A DNA stretch of 64,000 nt from Helicobacter sp. MIT 05-5294 (GCF_000765675.1 NZ_JRPA02000003.1:62001-126000), one strand, 5' to 3'. Counted from the stretch's first letter, positions 1 through 9,111 are shown. The notes: generated from the letters alone by a model not told the origin. Numbers and translations: made by a program.

Positions 1-503
1 TAACCAATCACATGGGAAGCAGAAGTTGTATTAGGATAGAATCTCCGCGCCAATGGAGTAATGCGCAATCTTTCGCTTTGGGAAAGTTGCGTGTAATGCT
101 CTAAGATGAAAGAATGCTCTACAAATTCAATAATAGGAATATAATCGTGATTATAGGGCGAATCTTTTTTGCTATATTCTTGAATCAATTTTTCTTTAGA
201 ATACATTGGAAAAAATGTCAAAAGTCGCTCTATTTCTTGCTCCAACAAAGGCAAATTGGAGCGCAAAGACATTCGCGGTGGCAAGGACAGCGCAAAGCCT
301 ACATTATTGGTCGCAAGCGGCTCTCCATTGCGGTCTAAAATCTGCCCACGCACAGGGACGATGTATTCCTCACGCAAGATATTATTCTGCGCTTGTTCTT
401 CAAAACTCTTTTGCTTTAAAATGCTCAAATCAAAGATTCTTATTAACAACACAATCCAAAACAATACAAAAGCTACAAAAATAACACTTAATCGCACATT
501 CAT
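1..503 (-). CDS. mrdA: Penicillin-binding protein 2, N-terminal part (cut by window edge)
   Basis: This gene starts with ATG at 503 and runs off the left edge, so only about 167 N-terminal residues are visible. It begins with one membrane helix (about residues 5-24). The class B PBP dimerisation start follows, with the motif VPVRGQILDRNGEPLATNN at about residues 53-71. PBP2 is the septum-independent transpeptidase that crosslinks peptidoglycan during elongation; its catalytic domain lies outside the window. The start overlaps the stop of the upstream membrane-protein gene (ATGA). H. pylori has the same order, with pbp2 next to the YsxC/LptA block. Assignment as PBP2 rather than another class B PBP rests on this context. 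Confidence 0.85.
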   Translation of the reverse strand, partial: MNVRLSVIFVAFVLFWIVLLIRIFDLSILKQKSFEEQAQNNILREEYIVPVRGQILDRNGEPLATNNVGFALSLPPRMSLRSNLPLLEQEIERLLTFFPMYSKEKLIQEYSKKDSPYNHDYIPIIEFVEHSFILEHYTQLSQSERLRITPLARRFYPNTTSASHVIG

Positions 504-985
504 AACAAAATCCACATAAAAAACCAAACCAAAATGATTTCACAAGCGATATACCACCCCATAAGCCACGAAATCTGTGGCATATCTACTTCCAAAAACA
601 AGCCAAAAATCTCTAAAAATGCGAAATACCCCAAATACGCATACACAATAAACAAAGGAATGAAGATTTTACTAGAACCAAAAAACTTACGAAATTTTGG
701 CAACACCACTTCAAACGAAACTGCCATAAATAAAATCAAGCTTAAAAATGGCAAACCCTTACTCGCTTCAAAATAAAGAAAAAATGGCACTAAAAAATAA
801 AAAACTTCTACTGAATGTTCTTCGTAATTTTCTTGCGCCAAGACATACATTACACCCAAAAGCGGGGGCAAAAAATAAAAAATATCTGTTAGCGCGACAT
901 AAACAATCAGCGCAACCACCAAAAAAAAGTATTTTATATTTTTTTGATTAGTGCTATTTCTTCGCATAGTGGAAAATGTTTGCAT
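500..985 (-). CDS. Hypothetical multi-pass inner-membrane protein next to PBP2
   Basis: A strongly hydrophobic protein of about 161 residues with roughly five predicted membrane helices and no recognised catalytic motif. It lies between an acetyltransferase gene and mrdA and overlaps mrdA by four bases. This is the slot of the uncharacterised HP1566 in H. pylori. An MreD-like role in elongation is tempting because MreD is a small membrane protein next to PBP2 in many bacteria, but I see no diagnostic residues. The start is uncertain: ATGs at 1003, 985 and 967 all overlap the upstream gene, and I chose 985 to limit the overlap. Confidence 0.6.
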   Translation of the reverse strand: MQTFSTMRRNSTNQKNIKYFFLVVALIVYVALTDIFYFLPPLLGVMYVLAQENYEEHSVEVFYFLVPFFLYFEASKGLPFLSLILFMAVSFEVVLPKFRKFFGSSKIFIPLFIVYAYLGYFAFLEIFGLFLEVDMPQISWLMGWYIACEIILVWFFMWILL

Positions 986-1467
986 AAGATACAATCCGCC
1001 CATATTTTTTGATTGGGTATGTTTTCTTTACTGATTTCACAAAAACCCAATTTTTCAAACAAAATGCGTTGGTAAGTCAAAACCAAAACTTCCTTAACTC
1101 CAAGTGCCTTGCCTTCAAGCTCACAATCCAATATCAACGCGCTTCCTACACCCAATTTTCTAGCATTTGGCGCAACGATGAGACTGCGAATTTCAGCCAA
1201 CTCCAAAGAATGAATATGCAAAGCACAGAATCCTAACATAATAGGCTTTTGAAGTTCTTTAAAACTTTTGGATTCTCTTTTTAATTTACTTTGTTTTTGT
1301 ATCGCCACTTCTAGCACGGATTCTTCTTCCCACGCCACACGATAAGAACGAATCATATTTGCCATAATTTCAACAGATCGTTCTAAAATCACGCCACCTT
1401 CAACTTCTGGGCGCACAATTTCGCGCATCATAGAAATATCATCTAAAATCGGTCGTCCAATAATCAT
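934..1467 (-). CDS. GNAT acetyltransferase, short ArgA-like (N-acetylglutamate synthase type)
   Basis: A 177-residue GNAT-fold acetyltransferase. The acetyl-CoA loop region reads IRSLIVAPNARKLGVGSALI (about residues 93-112), followed by LFEKLGF near residue 136. The C-terminus carries WADCILCKHFPLCEEIALIK, a Cys-rich tail ending in E-x-A that is typical of short stand-alone ArgA-like enzymes, which make N-acetylglutamate for arginine synthesis. The start ATG overlaps the ysxC stop by four bases, so it is cotranscribed with the lpt genes. The GNAT call is firm; the substrate is inferred from the tail motif. Confidence 0.7.
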   Translation of the reverse strand: MIIGRPILDDISMMREIVRPEVEGGVILERSVEIMANMIRSYRVAWEEESVLEVAIQKQSKLKRESKSFKELQKPIMLGFCALHIHSLELAEIRSLIVAPNARKLGVGSALILDCELEGKALGVKEVLVLTYQRILFEKLGFCEISKENIPNQKIWADCILCKHFPLCEEIALIKKI

Positions 1468-2153
1468 ACTGCCTCCATAGATTCTTTTGGAATCTCACGC
1501 CCAAGCACTTTTGCGACAATACAATCCGCGATTCTATTATATGCGTGTTTTTGCAAAGAACTAGAAAATAACGCGTCAGGAAATGCGGATTTTAGCTTGT
1601 TTTGCATTGTTTTGTTGAGCTTATCAAACTTCGTAAAAATCCGAATGATTTGCTGGTCGCCCCTAAGGAATTGCGTAATAAATGCAACCAAATTAGAATC
1701 AATCTCCAAATCCGTATGTCGGCTATCCACCAAATGCACAAACAAACGAATGCTATCGCGTTTTTGCAAAAACTCTACTAGATTGCGATTCCACAATTCT
1801 TTTTGACTTTTGGCGACTTTGGCATAACCAAAGCCCGGCAAATCCACTAACATTACTTTGAGGATTTCTGATTCTGCAGAATCAGAATTTTGAATCTTTT
1901 TGGATTCTTGTTGGGATTCCTTTAGAGACTTTTCTCTCCACTCGCTTAAAAAGAAATTGATTAACTGCGTTTTTCCGGGCGTTGAAGAGCTTTTTGCTAG
2001 ATTTTTTTGCTGACAAATGAGGTTAATCAATGTGCTTTTACCCACATTGCTACGCCCCAAAAATGCGACTTCTGAAATCATCGGCGGAGGGCATTGTGCA
2101 AGATTTTGTGCTGAAGTGAGGAATCGTGCAGATTTAAGAGAATATTGGCTCAT
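1464..2153 (-). CDS. ysxC: Ribosome-biogenesis GTPase YsxC/EngB
   Basis: A 229-residue TRAFAC GTPase. G1 is GRSNVGKST (about residues 32-40), G2 is STPGKTQLINFF, G3 is DLPGFGYAK and G4 is TKFDK. The DLPGFGYAKV switch II sequence is characteristic of EngB/YsxC, which helps large ribosomal subunit assembly. An insertion rich in Lys, Glu and Ser (about residues 72-95) separates G2 from G3 and makes the protein slightly longer than the usual 195-210 residues. The gene overlaps lptA upstream and the acetyltransferase downstream by four bases each. Confidence 0.95.
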   Translation of the reverse strand: MSQYSLKSARFLTSAQNLAQCPPPMISEVAFLGRSNVGKSTLINLICQQKNLAKSSSTPGKTQLINFFLSEWREKSLKESQQESKKIQNSDSAESEILKVMLVDLPGFGYAKVAKSQKELWNRNLVEFLQKRDSIRLFVHLVDSRHTDLEIDSNLVAFITQFLRGDQQIIRIFTKFDKLNKTMQNKLKSAFPDALFSSSLQKHAYNRIADCIVAKVLGREIPKESMEAV

Positions 2154-2620
2154 TGTTGCTCTTTTTCTAATCTAAAAATCAAACGCGCAGGTTTAGCGTC
2201 GTTGCCTATAACATTGATAAAGCCCTCTTTGTAACGAATGATGATTTTATCTCCGCGCACGATATTGTTTTTGGCAATTTCCTTGACCATCGCATTTCCT
2301 AGAATCTGATATTCTTGATTTGCTGGGAAATAAAGGGCTTCATTGGCTTCTCCTTCAATCTTGCGCCCATCTTGCAAAGTAAGCCAAAAACGCACATTTC
2401 CTTTTGCCTGCATTTTGTTAGGACGATTATTAGAATCCAAATAAATCCAAGCTTCATTTGCCTTTAACAAATCGTTTGCGCGTTTGACTTCTACATTTCC
2501 CTTAAGCTGTGTCATTTTGCGCTTTTCATCTCCAATCAGCTCTTTTGCACTCACTTCAATTTCATCTGCCCACGCAAAGGAAACAAAGAAAACCAACAAG
2601 AATCCCGCTAGAAATTTCAT
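2150..2620 (-). CDS. lptA: Lipopolysaccharide transport periplasmic protein LptA
   Basis: A 156-residue secreted protein with a clear signal peptide (MKFLAGFLLVFFVSFAWA). It is followed by an OstA/LptA beta-jellyroll sequence with the family's repeating pattern, for example MTQLKGNVEVKRANDLLKA and RPNKMQAKGNVRF. LptA forms the periplasmic bridge that carries LPS from LptC to LptD. It overlaps lptC upstream and ysxC downstream by four bases, so the LPS-transport pair is made together. H. pylori has the same order. Confidence 0.88.
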   Translation of the reverse strand: MKFLAGFLLVFFVSFAWADEIEVSAKELIGDEKRKMTQLKGNVEVKRANDLLKANEAWIYLDSNNRPNKMQAKGNVRFWLTLQDGRKIEGEANEALYFPANQEYQILGNAMVKEIAKNNIVRGDKIIIRYKEGFINVIGNDAKPARLIFRLEKEQQ

Positions 2621-3180
2621 GGATTCGTCCTTAGGATTCCATAAATATTTTGGGCATAGACTTTGTCGCCGATATAAGTAATATCTTGTCCGCGAATCTT
2701 ATAGTTTTCATCTAAGATAATAAATTCTCCCGCGCCCTTTAATTCTTTTTTGTCCGGATTATACCGCGCTTTTTGACTCCAAAACTCCGTCTTATCTCGC
2801 TGATAATTCACGCCTTGTGGGAAAAAAATCTCCTGATTATCATAGAGTGCAAAACTAGATTGCAAACTCTCTTCCATACCTTTTGTATTTTCTTGAGAGG
2901 CAAAAGTGAAATTGCTCACATTAAAATGCTCTAATTCGTTGATTTGTTGGGGATTCTCACGCCCTTTTTTGCCAAATGCAACAATGCTCACGCCTTGCAT
3001 TCCGATTCTATAATATTCAAAATCAAAAATTTCAAACCTTGAAATCTCTTCTATGTTTTTAGCATTTTGCGCTCTCTTGCCTCCCAAAACAACCACCATT
3101 ACAAGGCTAAAAACACAAAGAAAGAGGAAAAATATCGGGACTAAACGACCACTTTTAAAGGAATTAGGCAAAGATTTCAT
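2617..3180 (-). CDS. lptC: LPS export system protein LptC
   Basis: A 187-residue protein with one N-terminal membrane anchor (about residues 13-33) and a periplasmic beta-rich domain. The segment EFWSQKARYNPDKKELKGAG and the following IRGQDITY region match the LptC/YrbK pattern. LptC takes LPS from the LptBFG transporter and hands it to LptA. The start overlaps the end of kdsC by 17 bases and the stop overlaps the lptA start by four. Family identity is supported by both sequence pattern and position. Confidence 0.82.
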   Translation of the reverse strand: MKSLPNSFKSGRLVPIFFLFLCVFSLVMVVVLGGKRAQNAKNIEEISRFEIFDFEYYRIGMQGVSIVAFGKKGRENPQQINELEHFNVSNFTFASQENTKGMEESLQSSFALYDNQEIFFPQGVNYQRDKTEFWSQKARYNPDKKELKGAGEFIILDENYKIRGQDITYIGDKVYAQNIYGILRTNP

Positions 3181-3658
3181 AGAGTTTGGCTTGTAAATTT
3201 TCTTTTTTAATCAACCATTGAATCATCTCACGCACTGCACCTTTGCCGCCTTTATGCTTCAAAACCTTATACACGCTCTTCTTCACTTCTTTAACCGCAT
3301 CTGCGGGAGCAAAGGAATATTTCACACGCTTTAGCATACTTAAATCATTCAAATCATCGCCAATGACTGCGACTTCTTTAAGTGTGAGATGGGATTCTTT
3401 TAAAATCTCTTCTAGTGCCTTTGCTTTGTTGCTAATGCCTTGTTTTAGATAAGTAATCTTTAGCTCTTCTGCGCGATTCTTGACGAGTTTAGATTCTCTG
3501 CCTGTGATAATCGCCACTTTTTTTCCAAGTTTAAGCCAAGCCGCGATTCCTAAGCCGTCTTTGACATTAAAGGCTTTCAGCTCCACGCCCTCATTGCTAT
3601 AAATCAAACTCCCATCACTCAAAGTGCCATCAACATCTAACACGATTAATTCAATCAT
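3164..3658 (-). CDS. kdsC: 3-deoxy-D-manno-octulosonate 8-phosphate phosphatase KdsC
   Basis: A 164-residue HAD-family phosphatase of standard KdsC length. Motif I is LDVDGTLSDG (about residues 7-16), motif II includes IITGRES and motif III/IV is IGDDLNDLSML. It removes the 8-phosphate from KDO-8-P during LPS inner-core synthesis. The FNVKDGLGI segment is typical of KdsC. ATG overlaps the hisB stop by four bases. Another KDO gene, kdsD, is encoded at 28452-29393. Confidence 0.93.
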   Translation of the reverse strand: MIELIVLDVDGTLSDGSLIYSNEGVELKAFNVKDGLGIAAWLKLGKKVAIITGRESKLVKNRAEELKITYLKQGISNKAKALEEILKESHLTLKEVAVIGDDLNDLSMLKRVKYSFAPADAVKEVKKSVYKVLKHKGGKGAVREMIQWLIKKENLQAKLYEIFA

Positions 3659-4227
3659 AAAACCCCTTTTGTGCTTGGGATTCCAAGTGTTTCATTTTTG
3701 GCACTTGCGCGACGCAAAGCCACTGCAAATGCTTTAAAAGCGGCTTCAATCAAATGGTGTTTATTCTTGCCTCGTTTTTTGATGATATGCGCAGAAATTC
3801 CGGCATTCATCACGACTGCGCGAAAAAACTCTTCTACTAATTCACAATCAAAATCCCCTACTTTACCATCAAGCTCTAAATCAAAAACCAAAAAAGGACG
3901 ATTGCTAATATCCAAATCACATTCCACACACGCTTCGTCCATCACAATAGAAGCATTGCCGAATCGTTCAATTTTTTGAATAGGAAAAAGCAAGGATTTT
4001 AGCAAACTCCCAATCACGATTCCGCAATCCTCTACACTATGGTGAAAATCCACTTCCAAATCCCCAATACATTGTAATTGCAGATTCCAGTTTGCGTGTT
4101 TGCAAAGGGATTCCAACATATGGTTAAAGAATCCAATTTTTGTTTCAATCTCTGCTTTGCCCTCGCCATAAACTTCCAAAGTCGCTGTGATTTGCGTTTC
4201 TTTGGTATTGCGTGTTAGAGTTTCCAT
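3655..4227 (-). CDS. hisB: Imidazoleglycerol-phosphate dehydratase
   Basis: A 190-residue monofunctional HisB dehydratase for step six of histidine synthesis. The metal-binding motifs are FNHMLESLCKHA (about residues 29-40) and HHSVEDCGI (62-70), plus the later repeats SAHIIKKRGKNKHHLIEAAF. It lacks the phosphatase half of the E. coli enzyme. It heads a run of overlapping genes leading into the KDO and LPS-transport genes. Its presence implies histidine prototrophy, unlike H. pylori. Confidence 0.95.
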   Translation of the reverse strand: METLTRNTKETQITATLEVYGEGKAEIETKIGFFNHMLESLCKHANWNLQLQCIGDLEVDFHHSVEDCGIVIGSLLKSLLFPIQKIERFGNASIVMDEACVECDLDISNRPFLVFDLELDGKVGDFDCELVEEFFRAVVMNAGISAHIIKKRGKNKHHLIEAAFKAFAVALRRASAKNETLGIPSTKGVL

Positions 4228-4272
4228 AATCCGCCTTTTCTTGATAAAAGTTCAACCTTTAAGATTCTTTCT

Positions 4273-5115
4273 TTAATCGGTCGTGATAAATGCGCCTGTA
4301 ATTTTTTGTGAAGCGACAAAATCTCTCGCTTCTGCTTCACTTTTAAACCCGCTTAACATCACACGATAAATCACTGAACCTTGCAACATATATTCCTTAA
4401 TCACCACTTGATAATCGTATTGCTTTGCGTGGGTTTTTTGGTAGCTAATCGCCCCCTCTTTTTTTCTAAAAGCACCGATTTGCACGAGGAATTGGGAAAG
4501 CTGCATACTTTGCTGTGTATGTGCGACTTTATATTCGCTTCGTGCGAGTGTTTCTTGATTTAATGGCATAGAATCCGAAATCGCCCCATTAAATCCAATC
4601 ACTTCTATGCGCACTCTTGCCGTGCCTTTGCCCACCATTTCAATATCTTTTGCCGCGCTATTGGACAAATCAATGATTCTTCCTGCAACGAAAGGACCAC
4701 GATCGTTAATGCGCACGATTGTAGATTTGCCATTTTCTTTGCTTGTTACGCGCACAATCGTATTCATTGGTAAAGTTTTGTGTGCAGCTGTATGCGCATA
4801 CATACTATAAGTCTCACCATTGGAAGTTTTTTTGCCATGAAATTTCGGACCATACCAACTTGCGATTCCGTCATAAGTTTCCCCAAGTGCCACATTGGTA
4901 GGATAATACCATTTACCATTGACTTTATAAGGCTTCATTGTCGCTTTTTGCGCTTGTTGGCTATTATTCATCACTCCATAATCAGGGGTGCTTGTTGCAG
5001 AAGTAGGAGAAGGATTATAATAAACATTATTTTCGCCAAACGAACAACCGCTCCAACCTAATCCAACAACAAAAAAAATCGCAAAACTTAATGGAATCCT
5101 GCAAAAATTTTTCAC
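4273..5115 (-). CDS. rlpA: RlpA-like septal lytic transglycosylase with SPOR domain
   Basis: A 280-residue exported protein with a hydrophobic signal peptide ending in WSGC, a plausible but imperfect lipobox. The double-psi beta-barrel domain (about residues 80-175) contains GIASWYGPKFHGKKTSNGE and RINDRGPF. A SPOR domain begins near FLVQIGAFRKKEG (about residue 208) and would target the protein to denuded glycan at division sites. The start codon is GTG and overlaps the mltD stop by four bases. The pairing of two peptidoglycan-cleaving enzymes in one operon matches H. pylori. Confidence 0.9.
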   Translation of the reverse strand: MKNFCRIPLSFAIFFVVGLGWSGCSFGENNVYYNPSPTSATSTPDYGVMNNSQQAQKATMKPYKVNGKWYYPTNVALGETYDGIASWYGPKFHGKKTSNGETYSMYAHTAAHKTLPMNTIVRVTSKENGKSTIVRINDRGPFVAGRIIDLSNSAAKDIEMVGKGTARVRIEVIGFNGAISDSMPLNQETLARSEYKVAHTQQSMQLSQFLVQIGAFRKKEGAISYQKTHAKQYDYQVVIKEYMLQGSVIYRVMLSGFKSEAEARDFVASQKITGAFITTD

Positions 5116-6191
5116 GCTTTGTCCTTATCAAGCGGGATAATAATTTCTTGGTTAATAGAAAGAGCATTGACATTTTTAATTTCATTGTATTGCGCAATGC
5201 GTTTGCTAGAAACCCCATAATGTTTAGCGATAGAATAAATCGTTTCTCCTTTTCTAACGCGATGAACTAGGTAAGGTTTCACTTGGAGTTTTTCTTGATT
5301 TTGTGCGTTTTCTTTGTAACGCGCCAAAAATTGGTAAGGCACATATACTGCGTAAGTTTTGGCATAAGTTGGCGTGAGATTACGCTTAAATTGTGGATTA
5401 TAATATTTCAATTCTTGCAAACTTAATCCTGTTTGCGAGGCGATTCTACTAAGAGGAGTTGCCGGTGGGACTTCAATCGCGGTAAGCAAAGAGGTCGCTC
5501 CACGATTTAAAAAATAATCATAATCACTTGTTTTAAGTATATCCACATTGGCAAACATCAAAGAAACAGAGAGGATTTTACGAATATACATACGACTTTC
5601 AAGGGGAATATATTTAATCTCTGGGTCAAGCAATACACTAAGAGAATCACTACCAGCTTGTTCAATCGCGCGTCTTAGTCGTCCATCACCGCAGTTATAG
5701 GCAATCGCAGCAAGATACCATTTACCAAAACTTTCTTTAAGCGTTTTAAGGTAAGCAATCGCGGCTTTGGTGGATTTAATCGGATCTTTGCGCTCGTCAA
5801 TTTGCGCATTGATTTCTAAGCCCAAAGATTTTGCAGTTTGGGGCATAAACTGCCACATTCCTGTTGCGCGTTTGCTAGACTTCGCTGTGAGAGAAAAGCC
5901 CGATTCAATCATCGCAAGATACAAAAACTCTTGCGGGATTCCCTCTTTTAAAAACATTTCTTTTAGCGTGGGGATAAATTCATAGCCATTTTTAAATTTA
6001 GCCAACAAATAATCTTGTCGCGCTTCACTCAAAAAAGTGTTTTTCACATCAACAAAATATTCATTATTTAGAAATTCCGGCTCTACATCAAAGGTTTTTA
6101 GGACTTCCTCACTATGCGTATCATAGCCCATAACGCCAAATTCTGCAAACCCAAAAGTAGCAATCAATAAGAGAGAATAAAAGATTTTCAT
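5112..6191 (-). CDS. mltD: Membrane-bound lytic murein transglycosylase D
   Basis: A 359-residue exported protein with signal peptide MKIFYSLLLIATFGFA. The SLT catalytic domain (about residues 85-200) contains FLYLAMIESGF, with the catalytic Glu in IESGF, and GMWQFMPQTAKSLGL. The segment AAIAYNCGDGRLRRAI completes the family signature. A C-terminal LysM repeat (about residues 307-355) contains RKGETIYSIAKHYGV and would bind glycan strands. It cleaves peptidoglycan to 1,6-anhydromuropeptides. It is upstream of and overlaps rlpA. Confidence 0.92.
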   Translation of the reverse strand: MKIFYSLLLIATFGFAEFGVMGYDTHSEEVLKTFDVEPEFLNNEYFVDVKNTFLSEARQDYLLAKFKNGYEFIPTLKEMFLKEGIPQEFLYLAMIESGFSLTAKSSKRATGMWQFMPQTAKSLGLEINAQIDERKDPIKSTKAAIAYLKTLKESFGKWYLAAIAYNCGDGRLRRAIEQAGSDSLSVLLDPEIKYIPLESRMYIRKILSVSLMFANVDILKTSDYDYFLNRGATSLLTAIEVPPATPLSRIASQTGLSLQELKYYNPQFKRNLTPTYAKTYAVYVPYQFLARYKENAQNQEKLQVKPYLVHRVRKGETIYSIAKHYGVSSKRIAQYNEIKNVNALSINQEIIIPLDKDKA

Positions 6192-6293
6192 TTGGATACC
6201 TTAAAAAATATTGAATTAAATGCAAGAAATAAATTCTATCTAAAATTTATAAAGTTTTCAATAAAAATAAAACATATTCTTAAGATTCTTAGC

Positions 6294-6782
6294 CTATTTT
6301 GCTTGAACCTGCTTTTTTTGTATGGATTCGTGCGCCTCTTCTAGGCGATTTTGTAGTTGCAAGAACCAATCTTGGTATTGTTGGAGCTGCATTTCTTCCT
6401 CTTGATTTGGATTATTGAGCATTAAAACCGCGTGATAATCTCTATCAAACTCTTCTACAATCCAACGCAACTGCAAAAACTCTTGAGGGCTTAAACTTCC
6501 CTGCTTTAGAATCTCTAAAGCTTGTTCGTAATTTTGTTTTGTTTTTTGTAAAAGATTCTGAATATTAATGCGTTGTTTGGATTGACTAGAAATGCCAAAA
6601 GCAGAACGATTATAAGGGTCAGCTTCTAAAGCTTGTGTGGCAAGTTGATAAGAAACTTCAAAATTACCCTTTGCAAACTCCCTCTTTGCCTCACGGCTTA
6701 AACTATAAGAGGGCGAAAAGTAAAAATATCCCGCAATCAAAACCAATAAAACAAAACCCCACGCCGCCCATTTCATCGTCAA
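6294..6782 (-). CDS. Membrane-anchored TPR-like hypothetical protein
   Basis: A 162-residue protein with one N-terminal membrane helix (about residues 5-24). An alpha-helical periplasmic part carries at least one TPR-like unit (EAKREFAKGNFEVSYQLATQ, then ALEADPYNRSAF). The rest is Gln- and Glu-rich and probably coiled coil. It lies 19 bases upstream of nothing conserved but directly downstream of the DUF374 gene on the same strand. The first codon is TTG, and an in-frame ATG at 6776 is an equally good start. Function unknown. Confidence 0.7.
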   Translation of the reverse strand: MTMKWAAWGFVLLVLIAGYFYFSPSYSLSREAKREFAKGNFEVSYQLATQALEADPYNRSAFGISSQSKQRINIQNLLQKTKQNYEQALEILKQGSLSPQEFLQLRWIVEEFDRDYHAVLMLNNPNQEEEMQLQQYQDWFLQLQNRLEEAHESIQKKQVQAK

Positions 6783-6801
6783 AATTACCTCTTGTTAAGT
6801 T

Positions 6802-7479
6802 TTAATCCTCTTCCATTTTGGATTGAATGAGATTCTTTGCTTCTTCTAGCTCCAAAGATTCTATTTCCAAAGGCTCTTTTATCACGCAAAGCACCTTACT
6901 AAAAGGCTTTGGAATCTTGAATCTATCCCAGCTTTTAAACTCCCAAGCATTTTGATATAGAATCCTTGAAACCACGATAGGAGTTTTTGACTTTTGCGAT
7001 AAAAGCACGATTCCATCGGCAACACTATGATAAGGACCGCTAGGACCATCAGGAGTAATAGCAATATATTCTTGATTCTGAATCTTTCTTATTGCCTCTA
7101 AAAGTGCGCGGATTCCTCCTTTAGAACTTGAACCACGCAGAGAATCAATGCCAAAATACCGAATCGTCCTACTGATTAGCTCTCCGTCAAAATGCTGACT
7201 GATGAGAACAGAAACCTTTTGATTTTGATTGCAAAATTTATTGCACACCAAAGGTTGCAGCAACAATTCTCCATGCCAAAATGCGATGATGAACGCTTGA
7301 TTTTGTTGGATTCTTTCTAAGACTTTTGGGGAAATCTGAAATTCAAAACGAACCAAATATGATAAAACTTTGATAATACAAGCAAAAATTGGAGGAAGAA
7401 TCTTGATAAAAACCTCTCTTTTCTTATGCTTCAATTTGTTTTTAAAATTTTTTAATTTTGCTGGATCTATCAAATACAT
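6802..7479 (-). CDS. Lysophospholipid acyltransferase-like protein (DUF374)
   Basis: A 225-residue protein. The motif FWHGELLLQPLV (about residues 68-79) corresponds to the acyltransferase H-x4-D/E box of DUF374. The conserved ITPDGPSGPYHSVADGIVLL follows near residues 139-158. DUF374 proteins are related to LpxL/PlsC acyltransferases and are often found near LPS genes, but substrates are poorly established. It follows miaB on the same strand with a short gap, as in H. pylori HP0269/HP0270. Confidence 0.82.
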   Translation of the reverse strand: MYLIDPAKLKNFKNKLKHKKREVFIKILPPIFACIIKVLSYLVRFEFQISPKVLERIQQNQAFIIAFWHGELLLQPLVCNKFCNQNQKVSVLISQHFDGELISRTIRYFGIDSLRGSSSKGGIRALLEAIRKIQNQEYIAITPDGPSGPYHSVADGIVLLSQKSKTPIVVSRILYQNAWEFKSWDRFKIPKPFSKVLCVIKEPLEIESLELEEAKNLIQSKMEED

Positions 7480-7497
7480 TGCGGATTCTTAAATAAT

Positions 7498-8820
7498 CTA
7501 TGAAATAAGCTCCCCTAGAAGCTGCGCACCTTTGACTTGGCTGATTCTAACTTCGCAAATCTCTCCTACCAAACCGCTCTCTGCCTTAACCCTAACGAGC
7601 TTATTGGTATCACTGCGACCTTCAAGTAAAGAATGTGTTGCATCAAAACTTTCAAACAAAATCTTATGCACTCTGCCTATTTGCTTTAAATTATCTTCTG
7701 TTAAGATTTCTTTATGCCTGTCTTTAAGGCGTAAGAGACGCTCTTTTGCGATTTGCTCTTCTACTAACTCTACACTTCTATCCACTTCTAGCCATTTCTG
7801 CGCCTGTGTATGCGGACGCGTAGAGTAAATAAAACTATAAAGCGTATCAAAACGCACTTTTTCTAGCACATCTAAAGTATCCAAAAAATCCTCTTCACTC
7901 TCTGTGGGGAATCCCACAATAATATCCGTCCCGATACTCAAATTCGGAATCAAAGAACGCATTTTTTCCACACGATTCAAAAACCATTCCTTGCTATATC
8001 CGCGCCTCATCTTCTGCAAAATCGCGCTAGAACCGCTTTGCAAAGGCATATGGATTGCTTTGCAGATTTTGGGATTCTGCGCTACCTCTATAATAAAATC
8101 ATCGTCCATATGCAAAGGGTGCGGAGAAGTGAAGCGAATGCGCTCCAAGCCATTAATTTGCGAGATTTCATTAAGAAGTTGCGTAAAGTTTATCGCGCGG
8201 TGGCTGTGTGAAAAGTATTTGCCATAATTATTGACATTTTGTCCCAAAAGCAGAATCTCTTTTGTGCCATTTTCCACCATACGCCTTGCTTCCTCTAAAA
8301 TCAAATCGGCTGGGATTGAAATTTCATTTCCGCGCGTGTGTGGGACAATACAATAAGTGCATTTTTTGTCGCAACCAATAGAGATATTAATCATACCTTT
8401 TAATGGAGAATGGGGATTTGGGCTAAAAACATAAGCACTTTCATCATAATCAATATCCACCCAAGCAACACGCTTTTCGTGGATAATTTGCGTGATTTTA
8501 GAAACATTGCGCGCACCTAGCACAAAATCAACGGATTTTGTTTTTTTGAGAATCAAATCCCCTAAATGACTTGCTGTGCAGCCACAAACGCCAATCTTTG
8601 CATTTTCTTTCTTAATCTTTGCGTATTGTCCAATTTCTGAAAATAGCTTTTTTTCAGGCTTTTCACGAACTGAACAAGTGTTAATCAAAATCAAATCCGC
8701 TTCTTTGGGATTCTGCGTTAATGAGTAATGTTCCTTTTCTTCTAGCTCTGCAATAATGTGCGCACTATCACGCTCATTCATTGCACAACCAAGAGTTTCA
8801 ATATAAAGCTTTTTGCTCAA
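7498..8820 (-). CDS. miaB: tRNA-2-methylthio-N6-dimethylallyladenosine synthase MiaB
   Basis: A 440-residue methylthiotransferase of normal length. The N-terminal auxiliary cluster cysteines lie in [22 protein letters not shown] and [10 protein letters not shown]. The radical SAM cluster motif is [16 protein letters not shown] (about residues 148-163), with [10 protein letters not shown] following. A C-terminal TRAM domain covers roughly residues 375-440. It adds the methylthio group to i6A37 of tRNAs reading UNN codons. The apparent start is TTG. It sits just downstream of the HP0268-like gene. Confidence 0.95.
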   Translation of the reverse strand: MSKKLYIETLGCAMNERDSAHIIAELEEKEHYSLTQNPKEADLILINTCSVREKPEKKLFSEIGQYAKIKKENAKIGVCGCTASHLGDLILKKTKSVDFVLGARNVSKITQIIHEKRVAWVDIDYDESAYVFSPNPHSPLKGMINISIGCDKKCTYCIVPHTRGNEISIPADLILEEARRMVENGTKEILLLGQNVNNYGKYFSHSHRAINFTQLLNEISQINGLERIRFTSPHPLHMDDDFIIEVAQNPKICKAIHMPLQSGSSAILQKMRRGYSKEWFLNRVEKMRSLIPNLSIGTDIIVGFPTESEEDFLDTLDVLEKVRFDTLYSFIYSTRPHTQAQKWLEVDRSVELVEEQIAKERLLRLKDRHKEILTEDNLKQIGRVHKILFESFDATHSLLEGRSDTNKLVRVKAESGLVGEICEVRISQVKGAQLLGELIS

Positions 8821-8829
8821 AGGGGCTAC

Positions 8830-9072
8830 TTACAAAATGTGCATTTCATACATATAATCGCCCTCGTCTAATCCATAGCGAACTTCCCTAAAATACGCTC
8901 GTTTACCCTTTTTTTCAAAATATTCTAGCAAAGATTGCATTTCTTTGTGGGAATTTTCTTTGTCGCAATAAAAAATATCCGTGTTTTTATCCTCTAGCAT
9001 TTCTTCTAGTTTCTTGATTGTAACTTTCATTGGCTTTTCGTTGATATGTTCGCGTGCTAATTTAATATCCAT
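8830..9072 (-). CDS. HP0268-family small protein (Smr-like nuclease candidate)
   Basis: An 80-residue protein matching H. pylori HP0268 in length, position next to miaB and pattern. It keeps an IFYCDKENSHKEM-like central strand and a C-terminal EGDYMYEMHIL resembling the HP0268 ending. HP0268 has been described as a small nicking endonuclease and RNase with an Smr-like fold; I infer the same type of activity here. ATG at 9072 is preceded by AAGGGTGAAAT. It is first in a transcript running into miaB. Confidence 0.75.
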   Translation of the reverse strand: MDIKLAREHINEKPMKVTIKKLEEMLEDKNTDIFYCDKENSHKEMQSLLEYFEKKGKRAYFREVRYGLDEGDYMYEMHIL

Positions 9073-9105
9073 ATTTCACCCTTAACTTTTTTAGAAAAAT
9101 ATTTG

Positions 9106-9111
9106 ATTATA
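9106..9111 (-). promoter_or_regulatory. Predicted -10 element for the HP0268-like/miaB transcript
   Basis: On the minus strand the sequence reads CTGTATAATC, giving a perfect TATAAT about 35 bases upstream of the ATG at 9072. No clear -35 is expected in Helicobacter-type sigma-70 promoters. Confidence 0.5.
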
